Assembly (NCBI GenBank): GCA_018882645.1
Contig: VERM01000086.1
Location: 1-6,604, forward strand
Length of the DNA: 6,604 nucleotides
Source of the DNA: Ferruginibacter sp.
GTDB taxonomy: Bacteria; Bacteroidota; Bacteroidia; Chitinophagales; Chitinophagaceae
Direction: 5' to 3'
Shown piece after piece: positions 6,166 to 6,604 of the stretch (positions within the stretch are counted from its first letter, which is position 1; the number at the start of each line of letters is the position of its first letter). The notes beneath the pieces were generated by a model, which searched no databases, had not been told where the DNA came from, and worked only from the letters and a program-made list of their open reading frames with translations. A program made the translations under genes and the position numbers.

Positions 6166-6240
6166 TATAAGGCTAATTTAGCCCTAAAATAATAAATATT
6201 TTCCACTATAAATACGATAATGTGAAATATTTTCCATTAT
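6152..6240 (-). promoter_or_regulatory. Three phased direct repeats at the Fic promoter/start: candidate operator
   Basis: On the + strand the copies are AAATATTTTCCACTAT (6194-6209), AAATATTTTCCATTAT (6225-6240) and TATTTTTTTCCATTAT (6153-6168). The first two agree at 15 of 16 bases; the third shares the 11-base core TTTTCCATTAT and covers the Fic start codon. The CC dinucleotides are 41 and 31 bases apart, close to 4 and 3 helical turns. On the - strand TATTTTAG (6191-6184) is one base from the Bacteroidota -7 consensus TAnnTTTG and would sit between the copies. Repression by the fused winged helix, or control by the neighbouring HTH protein, is inferred. The start-codon copy may be partly due to codons for Met-Glu-Lys. 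Confidence 0.55.
6171..6183. repeat. Perfect 6+1+6 palindrome in the Fic leader
   Basis: GGCTAATTTAGCC is an inverted repeat with a single-base centre, ending 5 bases before the Fic start codon on the - strand. It could be half of an operator or a small hairpin that occludes translation initiation. It lies between two of the direct repeats. Confidence 0.45.
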
Positions 6241-6248
6241 TGGATATC

Positions 6249-6548
6249 TTATCTGGGTGGACGCTTCCATTTTCCGGTTATCCAATCTTTTATCTCAGAC
6301 GGGATAAAATATAGCCGCTTACATCTTTTATGGTATGGTATATTTCCATTACGAACCTCCTGGTAGAGAAAACTTTTAGAAAGCCCCATACGCTCCGCTA
6401 AAATTTCAGTAGTTATCGGAAGTTCATCATTGATGGTGAAGATTGGTTCAGTTTCATTGCTTTCCATAAATGCTCGAATTTTTTCCTCCACCATTTTTTC
6501 TATGGTGGGCATCAAAAACTCAAGCATAGCATTGTCAAGTTTGCTCAT
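6249..6548 (-). CDS. HTH_17 / excisionase-like DNA-binding protein
   Basis: 99 residues from ATG at 6548-6546, stop TAA at 6251-6249. Residues 43-92 (LPITTEILAERMGLSKSFLYQEVRNGNIPYHKRCKRLYFIPSEIKDWI) match the MerR/excisionase-type winged HTH_17 domain: a 'TTEILAERMGLSKSFLYQEV' helix-turn-helix, 'IPYHK' into the wing, and the terminal 'EIKDWI' helix. The N-terminal 35 residues are a charged helix (LEFLMPTIEKMVEEKIRAFME), probably for dimerisation. In Bacteroidota such small proteins are common in conjugative and mobilisable elements and plasmids, but no integrase is in this window. It lies 83 bp upstream of the Fic gene on the same strand and may control it. The start overlaps the stop of an upstream gene as TAATG, suggesting translational coupling. 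A basic tail (GKWKRPPR) ends the protein. Confidence 0.8.
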   Translation of the reverse strand: MSKLDNAMLEFLMPTIEKMVEEKIRAFMESNETEPIFTINDELPITTEILAERMGLSKSFLYQEVRNGNIPYHKRCKRLYFIPSEIKDWITGKWKRPPR

Positions 6549-6604
6549 TAATAATTATTTTCTATTAATAAAATGGCTTCGCGGATTATCGGCCTGATTT
6601 CATT
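6548..6604 (-). CDS. C-terminal fragment of an upstream gene coupled to the HTH gene
   Basis: On the - strand the frame from the window edge is open for 18 codons (NEIRPIIREAILLIENNY) and stops with TAA at 6550-6548, sharing the A with the HTH start (TAATG). The composition is protein-like and the overlap is typical of operon neighbours, so an upstream gene running in from beyond the right edge is likely. Too short to identify. Confidence 0.4.
   Translation of the reverse strand, partial: NEIRPIIREAILLIENNY

Overview
The window is AT-rich and reads as Bacteroidota DNA, probably from the Chitinophagales/Sphingobacteriales/Flavobacteriales range. Three things point there. Start codons are mostly preceded by A/T-rich stretches rather than strong Shine-Dalgarno sites. 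One gene carries the C-x-NW-x2-M ... RYC-x2-C ... V-x-DFT signature that I recall from many Bacteroidota membrane proteins. A HTH_17/excisionase-like gene sits at the right end, as is common in Bacteroidota accessory regions. No rRNA, tRNA, CRISPR array or transposase is visible. Coding density is high, and no gene-free stretch exceeds about 140 bases.

Left part (1-1423, + strand). The 3' end of a DUF3268-type zinc-finger protein gene is followed by a 30-codon ORF. That ORF's stop overlaps (ATGA) the start of a 358-codon papain-fold (C39-like) cysteine peptidase homologue. The peptidase candidate has an intact Cys/His/Asp set and, after the peptidase domain, six tandem 12-bp units encoding AAAx repeats. 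Its C-terminal domain is not recognised.

Middle part (1564-4539, + strand). Six short genes are packed with 12-43 bp gaps and look like one operon. They encode a Cys-rich, possibly NTF2-like protein, a Cys-rich protein with a short membrane segment, a CxxC/TPR protein, a single-pass membrane protein, a lipoprotein, and a small membrane-tethered protein that faintly resembles a J-domain. Three are predicted to be attached to a membrane and the first three carry cysteine clusters. An envelope-associated complex is an inference; none of the six has a function I can name with confidence.

Right part (4678-6604, - strand). This convergent block reads from the right edge: the last 18 codons of an upstream gene, an overlapping (TAATG) HTH_17 gene, then a 495-codon Fic-family AMP-transferase. 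The Fic protein has an intact HPFx(D)GNGRxxR motif, an N-terminal SNYIEG autoinhibitory motif, and an AbiEi-like winged-helix antitoxin region in front. Three copies of an ATTTTCCAtTAT-type direct repeat lie at its start codon and upstream, spaced 41 and 31 bp apart (near-integral helical turns). They are a natural candidate operator for autoregulation by the fused DNA-binding domain. This Fic locus is the most interesting part of the window.
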